In this document: positions 1-7,872 of the stretch, piece after piece
Layout of the letters: every line of letters starts with the position of its first letter
Position numbering within the stretch: position 1 is the first letter of the stretch
Assembly (NCBI GenBank): GCA_964581385.1
Contig: CAZOOK010000047.1
Coordinates: 1 to 36,668, forward strand
Source of the DNA: CAZOOK01 sp964581385
Lineage (GTDB): Bacteria > Pseudomonadota > Gammaproteobacteria > Nevskiales > Nevskiaceae
DNA length: 36,668 nucleotides
Direction: 5' to 3'
Position numbers and translations under genes: made by a program
Notes under the pieces: generated by a model
What the model was told of the DNA's origin: nothing
Database searches by the model: none
Seen by the model: the letters and a program-made list of their open reading frames with translations, nothing else

Positions 1-3
1 GTG

Positions 4-121
4 ATGCATGGTTTGCGTACGCCCAGACCTGGCGCTGGGCGGTCTCAGTCCACCCCGGTCCGGAAGTCACGCGACACAATTGGTCGCCAGCGCCAGGTCT
101 GGGCGTACGCAAACCATGCAT
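4..121. repeat. Terminal palindrome, copy 1
   Basis: Positions 4-38 and 87-121 are perfect 35-bp inverted repeats around a 48-bp spacer, so this stretch can fold into a long hairpin or cruciform. It lies at the very start of the window. The open frames crossing it exist on both strands in several registers and simply mirror the palindrome, so I do not call genes here. Its position and structure suggest a genome end or terminal repeat, but the sequence alone cannot show that this is a physical terminus. Confidence 0.9.
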
Positions 122-127
122 CGCCTG

Positions 128-235
128 GTCGCACATTTGGTCGGCGTGCGCGCCTACGACTTTGACGTTTCGTTCTTTGAGCGCGGAACCAAACGTGGAG
201 GCCGTAGGCGCGCACACATACCAAACCTGCGACCA
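128..235. repeat. Imperfect inverted repeat between the two palindromes
   Basis: The segment at about 128-158 pairs, with several mismatches, with about 205-235. It has the GTCGCA...GCGCGCCTACG type arms on one side and their complement on the other. It sits exactly between the two perfect palindromes, so the first 360 bases form nested dyads. No gene is credible here. Confidence 0.7.
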
Positions 236-239
236 CGTG

Positions 240-357
240 ATGCATGGTTTGCGTACGCCCAGACCTGGCGCTGGCGAGGGTCAGTGCGCCCCTGTCCGGA
301 AGTCACGCGACACAATTGGTCGCCAGCGCCAGGTCTGGGCGTACGCAAACCATGCAT
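240..357. repeat. Terminal palindrome, copy 2
   Basis: The same 35-bp arms as copy 1 recur at 240-274 and 323-357, again perfectly paired. The copy is displaced by 236 bp. The right half of the spacer (GTCCGGAAGTCACG and onward) is shared with copy 1, while the left half differs at several bases, so this is an older or recombined duplicate. Positions 358-430 hold an AT-richer stretch and no gene. Confidence 0.9.
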
Positions 358-430
358 CGCCTGGTCACCCATTTGGTAGGAGTGCTAATTGCTCTAATTG
401 AAATTGTGCCAGGCGGTTACTGCGACGGTT

Positions 431-961
431 TCACACCGGCTCGACCGCGGCGGTAGCCGGTACGGGCGCGTACTCTGCCTCGGTGCTCGGCGTCGTCGTG
501 TCGTCCCACACGAGGTGGCGCGCGTCGAACAAGTACCGCACGACCCAGACGCAGTACAGCGGGACGAGCAAACCTGTGCGGTTGTCGACCGCGACGAAGC
601 AGCCGTTGGTTCTCATTAAGAGCGGCAGAAAGATGAACGTCGCGCCGCAGAACGTGTTCCACCCGAGCGCCACCTTGTACGCGCGCACGACGCGCGGGGA
701 TTGCGCCCACAGCCCGCCATGAAACTCGCCGTACACCGCGACGAGCACGCGGACTTTGACGAGGTAGAGCGAGATGGATGCGACGACGAGAACGCCAGTG
801 ATGCGAACGACCGAGTCCGAGCACTCGGCGACGTCGTCCGCAAACGCGCGCACGACGAGCGTGAACGCAAACAGCACGAACGTGTACATGCTCGAGAAGA
901 GTTCCCAACCGACGACGCGCGCCGTGCGCAACACCGACTCGTGCGTGCACGTGTACGCCAT
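431..961 (-). CDS. Four-segment membrane protein, unknown function
   Basis: This 176-aa protein has four predicted hydrophobic segments at about residues 22-40, 52-76, 99-116 and 129-145, separated by short charged loops, and a polar acidic tail. It is the first gene next to the terminal repeats. The ATG at 961 was chosen because it gives a compact N-terminus before the first membrane segment. I do not recognise a family. It is most likely an integral membrane protein of the infected cell or of the virion. Confidence 0.75.
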   Translation of the reverse strand: MAYTCTHESVLRTARVVGWELFSSMYTFVLFAFTLVVRAFADDVAECSDSVVRITGVLVVASISLYLVKVRVLVAVYGEFHGGLWAQSPRVVRAYKVALGWNTFCGATFIFLPLLMRTNGCFVAVDNRTGLLVPLYCVWVVRYLFDARHLVWDDTTTPSTEAEYAPVPATAAVEPV

Positions 962-1054
962 TGCGTGCGATGTGTTGAAGTGTGCTAGGTCGCTCGTCGG
1001 ATGGTTCGGTTAGGACGACGCGGTCTCGCTCGCTCTCGCTCGCTCTCGCTCTCT

Positions 1055-1480
1055 TCACGCGTTGGCGCGGATCAGGTCCGTGTACCACCCGAAGCCGTCG
1101 ATGCCGCTGAGGTTGTCGCGCTCGCCGAACATCACGCGCCAGTACTCGACGTTGCTGAGCTGCTCGAGCGTGCGCTTGTACACGAGCGGGGTGGGTGCCA
1201 CCTTGACGTTGATCTTGGGCGCAACCGTCGGCACGACTTCCGTCGTCACGGGCTCAGGCTGTTGCGGTTGCACCGCACGCACGTCCGCCTGCGTCTGCGT
1301 TTGCGCCTGGGGCTCGTCGTCGACGTCGCTCGGCAAGCCAGTGAGGTCGATGATCTCGTCCGCGTTCAGCGTCGCGAAAACTGCGAGACGCGCCTCGCGC
1401 GCGGCGATGATCGCGCCCATGCGTTTGCGGCGCGGAACTTGCTCCTGCTTGCGCGTCCTCGACCTGGACGGGGCCGGCAT
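1055..1480 (-). CDS. Small basic protein with candidate SUMO-interacting motif
   Basis: The 141-aa product starts with a basic segment (SRSRTRKQEQVPRRKR, residues 5-20) that could act as a nuclear localisation signal. Residues 43-47 read IIDLT followed by an acidic stretch (SDVDDE), the classic form of a SUMO-interacting motif. A Q/P/V-rich linker and a C-terminal segment with WYTDLI follow. I chose the ATG at 1480 because the upstream in-frame sequence is a GA microsatellite translating as SLSLS and looks like leader. No enzymatic domain is visible. A role as a SUMO-binding nuclear protein is inferred from the motif alone. Confidence 0.65.
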   Translation of the reverse strand: MPAPSRSRTRKQEQVPRRKRMGAIIAAREARLAVFATLNADEIIDLTGLPSDVDDEPQAQTQTQADVRAVQPQQPEPVTTEVVPTVAPKINVKVAPTPLVYKRTLEQLSNVEYWRVMFGERDNLSGIDGFGWYTDLIRANA

Positions 1481-1489
1481 CGGGACGGG

Positions 1490-1530
1490 GAGAGAGGGAG
1501 GGGGAGAGAGAGAGAGAGAGAGATAGAGAG
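1490..1530. repeat. GA/CT microsatellite in the 5' leader
   Basis: An almost pure GA run directly precedes the start codon of the minus-strand gene at 1055-1480. On the coding strand it is a CT-rich tract just upstream of the ATG. Confidence 0.8.
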
Positions 1531-1603
1531 GCGAGGGTCTGCTGCTGCTGCTGCGGTGTGGGGTCCAACATCTCGCAATGTACAAAACAACGGGTGGTTG
1601 CGC

Positions 1604-2011
1604 TCACTCGAGGTCCTTGGCGCACACCGACGCGACCCAATCGGCGAGAATCATTCCGCTCGGGCGGAACGCAATCTCCGACCACGGCGCGCGCTCGGCC
1701 GACGACATCAGCGCGCCAGCGCTCACGACGTACAGCACGGTGTGGCAGCGCGGCGAGACGACGTTGGCGCGGACGCGGTCGAGGTCGTCGAGCGTGTGGC
1801 ACGGCGCGTCGAGCAGAATCGACCCGCTCGCGTCGGCGTACGCGTCGGGCGCGACGACGTGGAACCAAAAGAGGCTCTTCAACGCCGAACGCATCGCGTG
1901 GACGAACGCGTCGTGCTCGGCGCGCGTCGAGCTGAACACCACGGCCGTCGTGCGCTTGTACCCCGTCGTCGTTCGGGACGCGGCAAGGTGTGACGTTCCG
2001 AGGAGCTCCAT
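1604..2011 (-). CDS. Uncharacterised 135-aa protein
   Basis: The product has alternating hydrophobic strands and helices (AVVFSS, LFWFHVVAP, HTVLYVVSAGAL) suggestive of a small alpha/beta domain of the NAD- or nucleotide-binding type, but no glycine-rich loop is present, so no function can be assigned. The ATG at 2011 follows an AT-rich stretch containing CACATCACAGC. It lies between two other minus-strand genes with short gaps. Confidence 0.65.
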   Translation of the reverse strand: MELLGTSHLAASRTTTGYKRTTAVVFSSTRAEHDAFVHAMRSALKSLFWFHVVAPDAYADASGSILLDAPCHTLDDLDRVRANVVSPRCHTVLYVVSAGALMSSAERAPWSEIAFRPSGMILADWVASVCAKDLE

Positions 2012-2038
2012 TGCAATTGGAGTTCAGCTGTGATGTGA

Positions 2039-2680
2039 TCAAACCTCCCTACGCTGATGCTGCTCGGCGCTCACGCGACGCGCAAGCGCCGCGAGATTCC
2101 CCATCAGACGCGCGGTCGCCCTGTCTCCCTCCTCGCGCGACGCGATCTTGCGACGAACCTCCGACCCGTCGCGGAAGCTCACGACCCACACGAGCAAGTT
2201 GATCGGAGCCGTGGCGTCGACGCGCTCGGTCGGGCCGAGCTCGTCGTGCTCGACGCGCACGTCGTTCGTGACGGCGCACGTCACGACGTCGTCCGCGCCA
2301 AGGAGACGCACGAGACCGGCGCCGAAGCTCCACGCGATCCGATTTGGGCCACAAAGCTTCTCGATCTTGTCCGTGATGAGCTTGAGCGCCCCAATGTAAC
2401 GTGTGAGACTCATGAATCCACCCGTCTCCGTGTACCGGAACGGGATCGACATCCGGCACGAGCCCATGTACGCGACGCGAACCATGAACACGCCCGGCGC
2501 CGACAGCTCGCGCGACAGTAGCACGGCCGTAGTGCTCGCAGGCAGATCGACGTCGAACGGGATGTCGCCGACGCGCACGTTGCGCGGCAACTCGTCCCAC
2601 TTTTCGGCGGCGGCCGCGCCCGCCGCGCCGCCGACGCGCACGCGCTTCGTGACTGTTTTTTCGACCGACGACCGCGACAT
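2039..2680 (-). CDS. Uncharacterised protein with N-terminal basic motif
   Basis: This 213-aa protein begins MSRSSVEKTVTKRVRV; the KRVRV motif is of the kind repeated at the N-termini of several genes in this window and may be a nuclear localisation signal. The body is rich in beta-type segments (AVLLSREL, VFMVRVAYMG, INLLVWVVSF). The start at 2680 is supported by ACAACGCA only five bases upstream. The gap to the preceding minus-strand gene is 16 bp, just enough to hold that motif. I recognise no family. Confidence 0.72.
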   Translation of the reverse strand: MSRSSVEKTVTKRVRVGGAAGAAAAEKWDELPRNVRVGDIPFDVDLPASTTAVLLSRELSAPGVFMVRVAYMGSCRMSIPFRYTETGGFMSLTRYIGALKLITDKIEKLCGPNRIAWSFGAGLVRLLGADDVVTCAVTNDVRVEHDELGPTERVDATAPINLLVWVVSFRDGSEVRRKIASREEGDRATARLMGNLAALARRVSAEQHQRREV

Positions 2681-2685
2681 TGCGA

Positions 2686-2693
2686 TGCGTTGT
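2686..2693 (-). promoter_or_regulatory. ACAACGCA motif for gene at 2680
   Basis: Exact motif on the minus strand, 5 bases before the ATG, inside a 16-bp intergenic gap. Confidence 0.6.
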
Positions 2694-2696
2694 GTT

Positions 2697-3320
2697 TCAA
2701 CCAACGTTGTCGTCGTCGTTGCCGTTCTCAACATCGACCAACTCCGCTGCGCAGACGTACGACGTAGTCTCTTCGTCGGACTCGTCCGTGATGGAGACCT
2801 TGGCGCGCGCAATCGCAAAGTAACTGAGTTGCAGCCACACCTGCGAGTACAGAGACGCCGAGAGCAGCAGAATCGTGTTGCTCTGACCGGTGGCGACGAA
2901 ACACATTCGACTGGGAGAGTTGTCCGTGAGCGTCTTCAGCGCATCGCGCGCTGCCGACCACGTTGCGTGTTGCCGCCAGTGCGCGTTGTGGTGGTCGCCC
3001 GACGCTTCGTCCAACGAGGGTTTGCGAGGCCGCACGAAGCAAGAGAACCTAGCGCTTCCGTCGCTCGCGATCGTCGCACTCCAGTCCTTGTTCTCACCGA
3101 CGCTTTGAAACAGAAAGAGCCACGTCGCGTAGTAGCCGTGCTCGAATCCAAATTCAGCGTGGATGTTTCTCACGACCGGCCGAGACCCGGTTTCGTGCTT
3201 GAAACACAGAACCTCAGAGAGGTTTCCGAGCGGATCGACGTGAGTGACAAACTCGCGAATGGCGCGCTCGATGACGGTCCGGATAGACGGAGCGGGTGCT
3301 GGAGCTGGTTCGGACGACAT
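2697..3320 (-). CDS. Uncharacterised 207-aa protein
   Basis: The protein has a short Pro/Ala-rich N-terminus (SSEPAPAPAPS), a mixed alpha/beta body with aromatic segments (HGYYATWLFLFQ, YSQVWLQLSYFAIAR) and an acidic tail ending in NGNDDDN. Its size and pattern resemble the neighbouring 213-aa protein, but I cannot align the two convincingly. The start at 3320 is fixed by an upstream ACAACGCAACGACG sequence. Function unknown. Confidence 0.72.
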   Translation of the reverse strand: MSSEPAPAPAPSIRTVIERAIREFVTHVDPLGNLSEVLCFKHETGSRPVVRNIHAEFGFEHGYYATWLFLFQSVGENKDWSATIASDGSARFSCFVRPRKPSLDEASGDHHNAHWRQHATWSAARDALKTLTDNSPSRMCFVATGQSNTILLLSASLYSQVWLQLSYFAIARAKVSITDESDEETTSYVCAAELVDVENGNDDDNVG

Positions 3321-3331
3321 GGTCGCGTCGT

Positions 3332-3339
3332 TGCGTTGT
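3332..3339 (-). promoter_or_regulatory. ACAACGCA motif for gene at 3320
   Basis: Exact motif, 11 bases before the ATG, within the longer string CACACAACGCAACGACG. Confidence 0.65.
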
Positions 3340-3367
3340 GTGTCACACTCTCGACTCACTCACTCAC

Positions 3368-4126
3368 TCACGCCGTCCTGCGCTTCTTCGCCCCGGCGGC
3401 GGCCTCCGCGTCCGCTTCGATCGCATCAGCCTCGACGCGCGGAGAGTACCGCACGATGTTGTCGCTGAGCGTCGGCCAGTGCACGCTGCGCAGGCGGAAC
3501 CGCGCGAGCACGTGGCGCTGGAGAGTCTTCCAGAAAAACCGATCCCTGTACTCGTCGTAAAACACGGTGTGCTTGCATGTTCGGACGAGTTCGTCGAACT
3601 TGGCGTCCGAGATGCGCACGTGCGGCCACACGTGCTCGAGGTACCTCTCGGTCCAGTCTCCATACATCTTCATCTTGCCGAACTCGACGCGCTGGATCTC
3701 GCGGAGCTTCATAGCCTCCTGTTCTCCACCAACGAGATCGTCCATGGTCCACACATTGGGCGTGGGAGGACTGGCGGGGACGAACGCCGGCGGCGCGCAA
3801 ACAGTCATGCTGCGGATGGGAGACGCCATTCCACCGCACGCGAACGAGACGGCGAACCCCGCGTCGTACAGCGCCCGTGCGACCATTTCGTTGATTCCGT
3901 TCTTGAAGGAACAGTCGAACGTCGTGGCGCGTTCGTTCATGTGATACACGATGGCGGCCTTGGTGTCGGGTAGGAGTGCGAACCGCACCATGACCTCCTG
4001 CAGAACGACCGACACCGGCGTGTCGGACTCGACGACGAGGTTTTCGTGGCCTTCGAGCGCGAGAGGTCCAACAACGGGCGGGACAGCGGGCGCGGACGCG
4101 GACGCGGCGGCGGTGGCGGAGGACAT
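3368..4126 (-). CDS. Tandem paralogue A, YDAGFAV family
   Basis: This 252-aa protein is clearly homologous to its neighbour at 4204-4917. Shared blocks are VARA-x-YDAGFAV-x-F (about residues 82-95), APP-x-FV (111-116), VWTM-[DN]-DLVGG (125-134), HVWPHV, and DRFFW-x-x-LQRHV near the C-terminus. It adds an Ala/Ser/Pro-rich N-terminus and a C-terminal KKRRTA that may be a nuclear localisation signal. I do not recognise the family; the conserved aromatic and His residues suggest a structured globular domain. The start at 4126 is the ATG nearest downstream of an ACAACGCA motif. Confidence 0.8.
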   Translation of the reverse strand: MSSATAAASASAPAVPPVVGPLALEGHENLVVESDTPVSVVLQEVMVRFALLPDTKAAIVYHMNERATTFDCSFKNGINEMVARALYDAGFAVSFACGGMASPIRSMTVCAPPAFVPASPPTPNVWTMDDLVGGEQEAMKLREIQRVEFGKMKMYGDWTERYLEHVWPHVRISDAKFDELVRTCKHTVFYDEYRDRFFWKTLQRHVLARFRLRSVHWPTLSDNIVRYSPRVEADAIEADAEAAAGAKKRRTA

Positions 4127-4162
4127 CTGAGCGTAAGAGACAATGTCGAGACCGAGACCTTT

Positions 4163-4170
4163 TGCGTTGT
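4163..4170 (-). promoter_or_regulatory. ACAACGCA motif for gene at 4126
   Basis: Exact motif on the minus strand, 36 bases before the ATG, one of the longer spacings in the window. Confidence 0.55.
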
Positions 4171-4203
4171 GCTTCGTCGCAACGCGCGAGGGCATCTCAC
4201 ACG

Positions 4204-4917
4204 TCACACGCTCTCTTCCTTTGCCCTCTCCATCGCGACGGTCGGCGTCCACCACCACGTCTTGTGCGCATGCGGTTCCCACACATGGTCGAGGTTTCGA
4301 AACTCGGCGGCGACGTGGCGCTGCAGCGCGATCCAGAAGAAGCGGTCGTGGTCGACGTCGAACAAGATCGTGTTGCGGTCGCTCGCGACCATCGCGTGGA
4401 ACGCGCTCTCGACGAGCTTGACGTGCGGCCACACGTGGCGCGTGTAAATCGTCTCGGCGTAGCCGCAATCGCGATGGTCGTTGAACGCATCGGTCCGACG
4501 CCGACGAAGATCGCTCGCTGCGTCGTCGCCGCCCACGAGGTCGTTCATCGTCCACACGCGCGCCGGCGCGGCCCACGCGAATTGCGGCGGAAGGGGCGCG
4601 TCGATCTTGCAACCGACGAACTCGGGCGGCGCGCGCACGCGCATCGCGCTGATTGGCGTGGCGACGCCTCCGTGTGAGAATCCGACCGCGAACCCCGCGT
4701 CGTATACCGCACGCGCCACGCGATCGATGTCGACGTACGTGTAGTCGCTTCGCACGTGAAACCACGTCTCGCGCTCGCGCCCACGCCCGTGCGCGCCGTC
4801 GCCGTTCTCCGCCTTCAACGCCGGTGCGAGCGCGAACCGCACGACAATCTCGTTCACGACGACGCTCGGTTCGATCGCGGGTGTGACAACGAGACACGGC
4901 GTCCCGGCGAGCGACAT
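4204..4917 (-). CDS. Tandem paralogue B, YDAGFAV family
   Basis: This 237-aa protein shares the YDAGFAV, APPEFV, VWTMNDLVGG, HVWPHV and DRFFW-x-x-LQRHV blocks with the gene at 3368-4126, in the same order, so the two arose by tandem duplication. It carries an extra His/Arg-rich insertion (GDGAHGRGRERE) before the first block and lacks the basic C-terminal tail. The start at 4917 follows ACACATCGCAATC, a degenerate form of the window's upstream motif. It is divergent from the gene at 4958 with a 40-bp gap. Function unknown. Confidence 0.78.
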   Translation of the reverse strand: MSLAGTPCLVVTPAIEPSVVVNEIVVRFALAPALKAENGDGAHGRGRERETWFHVRSDYTYVDIDRVARAVYDAGFAVGFSHGGVATPISAMRVRAPPEFVGCKIDAPLPPQFAWAAPARVWTMNDLVGGDDAASDLRRRRTDAFNDHRDCGYAETIYTRHVWPHVKLVESAFHAMVASDRNTILFDVDHDRFFWIALQRHVAAEFRNLDHVWEPHAHKTWWWTPTVAMERAKEESV

Positions 4918-4936
4918 GATTGCGATGTGTGCAGAC

Positions 4937-4944
4937 ACAACGCA
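4937..4944 (+). promoter_or_regulatory. ACAACGCA motif for gene at 4958
   Basis: Exact motif, 13 bases before the ATG, in the 40-bp divergent gap between the genes at 4917 (minus) and 4958 (plus). Confidence 0.6.
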
Positions 4945-4957
4945 TCGCGTGCGACAA

Positions 4958-6427
4958 ATGTCGGTGTCGCAGCTGCAGCCGCAATCGCAACGGCGCGCGT
5001 CGTGGGTCAACTTTATCAAATGGTTCGACCGCGTCGCGTACTCGTACCTCGCCGAGATGGTTGATGGCTCACCCGAATTGTGTCTGGCCGGCGTCGAGTA
5101 CGTCGCGTCCAAACTCGACGCGATGGACGACCAGATCCTCGCGCACGATTTGGTCGCGCGCGCGCTCCTCGTTCAGAGCAACGTGGTTCGTTCGTTGCGT
5201 TACGAGAACAACCGCGTGACCGATGTTGGGCTCGCGGTCGAGGAGAAGATGAGGCACGTGCTTTGCGCGAGGGACAACGACAAGAGGCACGCCGAGGAGC
5301 TCGTCGATGAGATGACGCCCGACGAGATTCAACGGCACGTCGACTACATCGGTGCGCCGCGAACGCACGTCAACGCCAAGGCGTTTGTCACGATCGAGCT
5401 CGGGTGGCTCGGCGCGGAGTCGGCCGATGCGCGCGTGACGAAGATCCGCGACGAGATGAAGAAGGACGCAGATGCCGCCGGTCGCGCCAAGAGCGAGGCG
5501 GAACGTCGCAAGAGCGAGGCGGAGCGTCGCAAGACCGAACTCGTCGAGTCGTTGAGCACAAACATCGTGTGCGAGCTCTTGCGCATGTGCGGCGTGTCCG
5601 ACTCTGACTGGGGCGACAAGCACGACCTTTGGTTCAAGGCGCGCGCGAACGAGGCTGTTGCGACCATGTCGGAGAAGGAAACCGTCGACCTCGTCGCATG
5701 GGCCAAGACGCAAATCGACGCGAAGCACGCGGCGTGTTTGCGCTCGAAGACGCACTCGCAGGTCAGGGCCCATGCGACCAAGACGCGCGAGCGCGTCGAC
5801 GCGATGATGCGTCGCGAGTGGGCGACGACGCTCGACGAGTTTGTGCAACACGCGCGGCGCGCGCAGTCGTCGCCGCCGCTCGCTCAAGAGTCTGAGCCCG
5901 AAGAGCCCGAGCCCGAGCCTAAATCAGTGCCCGAGACGGGTCCACCGGTGGACTTTGCGACCGTGACGGGACCAGAGTTCGCGCACCGCGTCGCGAAACG
6001 CATGCGCGCGTGTCACGCGGCGAGAAGCGACGATTTTTGGAAAGACTCCGAGTACGAGTACGTCGAGCGCGAGGCGCAGACAACGTACGAACGCAACTTC
6101 AAGAAAAAAAACGAGAAACTTCTCGCGCTCGAGACCAAGTACAACGACGTGATCACGGACGCTCTGAAGGAGGCGTACGAAAAGATTCCGAAATCTGGTT
6201 CGTGCGTTCTTCACTTTTCGTTTTCTCGCAAAACCAATTATTTCAGTACACACGGCGCCAATCGATTCATGGAGCACGAGAACGTGGCGGTGAGTGACGC
6301 GGTGGACGTGTTCCGCTCGGTGTGTCGCGAGCGCCGGTTGATCGTCAATCCGAAGGGCTACGACGAAAACGTGTTCGTCATGATCATTCCCGGAAACGTG
6401 TACGCTCCGTGGACAGACGGAGTTTGA
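4958..6427 (+). CDS. Large coiled-coil protein with shared C-terminal domain
   Basis: This 489-aa protein has a helical N-terminal half, a charged coiled-coil segment with the short repeat KSEAERRKSEAERRK, and a Pro/Glu linker (EPEEPEPEPK). Its C-terminal part contains EFAHRVAKRMR, YNDVITDALKEAYEKI, VLHFSFS and AVDVFRSVC. The last blocks recur in the gene at 7873 and, more weakly, in the one at 7112, so a domain is shared by three nearby genes. I chose the ATG at 4958 because the motif at 4937-4944 lies just before it; an upstream in-frame ATG at 4883 would run back over the divergent gene. Function unknown. Confidence 0.8.
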   Translation: MSVSQLQPQSQRRASWVNFIKWFDRVAYSYLAEMVDGSPELCLAGVEYVASKLDAMDDQILAHDLVARALLVQSNVVRSLRYENNRVTDVGLAVEEKMRHVLCARDNDKRHAEELVDEMTPDEIQRHVDYIGAPRTHVNAKAFVTIELGWLGAESADARVTKIRDEMKKDADAAGRAKSEAERRKSEAERRKTELVESLSTNIVCELLRMCGVSDSDWGDKHDLWFKARANEAVATMSEKETVDLVAWAKTQIDAKHAACLRSKTHSQVRAHATKTRERVDAMMRREWATTLDEFVQHARRAQSSPPLAQESEPEEPEPEPKSVPETGPPVDFATVTGPEFAHRVAKRMRACHAARSDDFWKDSEYEYVEREAQTTYERNFKKKNEKLLALETKYNDVITDALKEAYEKIPKSGSCVLHFSFSRKTNYFSTHGANRFMEHENVAVSDAVDVFRSVCRERRLIVNPKGYDENVFVMIIPGNVYAPWTDGV

Positions 6428-6435
6428 ATCGACGA

Positions 6436-7038
6436 TTACCACACCAACGAGAGTGTGACGGCGTACGTAATGCCGCCCGTGCGACCTTCGTCCAACTCGG
6501 CCGTGAGGTTGACGCTCGGAACCGCGTGTGCCAGGAGGGCGAGCTCGATGACCAGTCGCATGTGCAGACTGGCCATGTTGAACGCGGAGTTCGTGAGAAG
6601 ATTCGACGTGTTCGTCATTGTGTGGTACCACGTGACGCACTCGTACCGATCTGGTTTCTTCGAGAGCATCCGCGCGACGTCGTTGGCGGCGCGCGACGTG
6701 ACAACACCTGGCGAGTCGTATTCGCGCGCGTCCTTCGTGTTGCGCACGAAGAACGTGAACTCGACGCGGTCGGCGCTTTTGGAGTCGATCGACGCGTCTT
6801 CGGCGCCCGCAAACCTAAGCAAACTGCTCAAAACGCGACAGTACACGTAATTGAGATCGGGTTCAACCTTTAGCTCGCGCTTGATCGTGCGCGCATCGGG
6901 GTGGCTCGCTTTGCAAAACACACGAGTGTCGTATGTCAAAAGCGAGGCGCCGCTCTCGAACGCGTCGACCGCGCGGAGAACGGCGTAGCGGTGCGACTCG
7001 TCGATCGCAGCCGCCGCGGCGAGCGCGACCGTCGTCAT
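6436..7038 (-). CDS. Uncharacterised 200-aa protein
   Basis: The protein starts with an Ala-rich helix, then has mixed segments (VYCRVLSSLLRF, VEFTFFVRN) and ends in beta-type sequence (TGGITYAVTLSLVW). It is convergent with the gene ending at 6427, separated by only 8 bp. The ATG at 7038 directly follows a run of A residues on the coding strand and an upstream ACAACGCAACCC motif. The start is therefore well supported, the function is not. Confidence 0.72.
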   Translation of the reverse strand: MTTVALAAAAAIDESHRYAVLRAVDAFESGASLLTYDTRVFCKASHPDARTIKRELKVEPDLNYVYCRVLSSLLRFAGAEDASIDSKSADRVEFTFFVRNTKDAREYDSPGVVTSRAANDVARMLSKKPDRYECVTWYHTMTNTSNLLTNSAFNMASLHMRLVIELALLAHAVPSVNLTAELDEGRTGGITYAVTLSLVW

Positions 7039-7056
7039 TTTTTTTTTCGGTTGGGT

Positions 7057-7064
7057 TGCGTTGT
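7057..7064 (-). promoter_or_regulatory. ACAACGCA motif for gene at 7038
   Basis: Exact motif on the minus strand, 18 bases before the ATG and followed by an A-rich spacer. Confidence 0.6.
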
Positions 7065-7078
7065 GACCGTGTTCGCTC

Positions 7079-7086
7079 ACAACGTA
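7079..7086 (+). promoter_or_regulatory. ACAACGTA variant for gene at 7112
   Basis: One-base variant of the upstream motif, followed by GACGAGACA just before the ATG. It lies back to back with the minus-strand motif at 7057-7064. Confidence 0.45.
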
Positions 7087-7111
7087 ACGAGACGCGACAC
7101 ACGACGAGACA

Positions 7112-7843
7112 ATGTCGACGAGCGACGCGACCAAACTCGACCAACTCATCGACGCGTTGTCGGACTCTGAGCTCAACCTTCTCGTTCGCGGCATGGGCTT
7201 TGAAAACGCTGTTGTCATGCATGTGCAAGAGCGACGCGAGCGCGCGCAAGACGCAGTGCGGTCCGCGTTGCATCAAGGTCGGACGTACGACGAGGTCGTG
7301 GAGTGGATGGACGAACTCGTCGACGTCGAGCGTCGTCGCGAGTGGGCTGAAACCGAACTCGTCGACGTCGAGCGTCGTCGCGAGTTGGCGGAAGTCGTGC
7401 AGTGCACGTTGGCTGCGGAGGAGAGCCGTCCGATGAACGGCGTTGACTTTGCCGCGCGCGCCGCGGACCGCGTGCGCTGGCTCGCTGGCCGCGGGCCCAA
7501 CTCCGACGAGGCGCGCGAGGACGCCGAAATGGAAAAACGGTTCAAAAAGACGTGCGACGCGGCGCTCGTCGACGAGATGGAGGCGACCGTGCGCGGCGTC
7601 ACGCTCGACGACCACGACTTATGCATGGCGTTCTCGTTCGTGCGCAAGAACGACACCACGACGGTGTTGTCGCGTCGCGTCGACGTCGGCCACTATCCGC
7701 GCAGCACCGCCATACGTCTGTTCTGCGAGGTGTGCAGCGCGCGCGGTTTCAAGGCGGTCGTCGGACTCGGCGAGCGCCGCAACGTCGTGTACGTCGCGCC
7801 AAAGAACGTACGACCGGAGGACCGCGCGGTGCTCGGGTTGTGA
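7112..7843 (+). CDS. Helical protein of the three-gene C-terminal domain family
   Basis: This 243-aa protein has an N-terminal helical domain (LDQLIDALSDSELNLLVRGMGF), a coiled-coil segment with an exact internal duplication of ELVDVERRRE, then VDFAARAADRVR, DLCMAFSFVRK and AIRLFCEVCSARGF. The last three blocks align with the C-terminal domains of the proteins at 4958 and 7873. The duplicated ELVDVERRRE also shows as a direct DNA repeat at about 7311-7385. The N-terminal helix resembles that of the gene at 8406. Function unknown. Confidence 0.78.
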   Translation: MSTSDATKLDQLIDALSDSELNLLVRGMGFENAVVMHVQERRERAQDAVRSALHQGRTYDEVVEWMDELVDVERRREWAETELVDVERRRELAEVVQCTLAAEESRPMNGVDFAARAADRVRWLAGRGPNSDEAREDAEMEKRFKKTCDAALVDEMEATVRGVTLDDHDLCMAFSFVRKNDTTTVLSRRVDVGHYPRSTAIRLFCEVCSARGFKAVVGLGERRNVVYVAPKNVRPEDRAVLGL

Positions 7844-7850
7844 AACAAAC

Positions 7851-7858
7851 ACAACGCA
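7851..7858 (+). promoter_or_regulatory. ACAACGCA motif for gene at 7873
   Basis: Exact motif, 14 bases before the ATG, in a 29-bp intergenic gap. Confidence 0.65.
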
Positions 7859-7872
7859 ACTCTCGGTCGATC

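Noticed and set aside
1..371. CRISPR array
   Set aside because: Only two copies, with large palindromes and no regular short spacers.
8..401. Overlapping open frames on both strands across the terminal repeats
   Set aside because: They are translations of a palindrome, repeat the same peptides on both strands and have no upstream motif.
3368..4990. 540-residue minus-strand open frame
   Set aside because: Only the part after ATG 4126 resembles a protein; the rest is an Arg-rich shadow of the gene at 4204.
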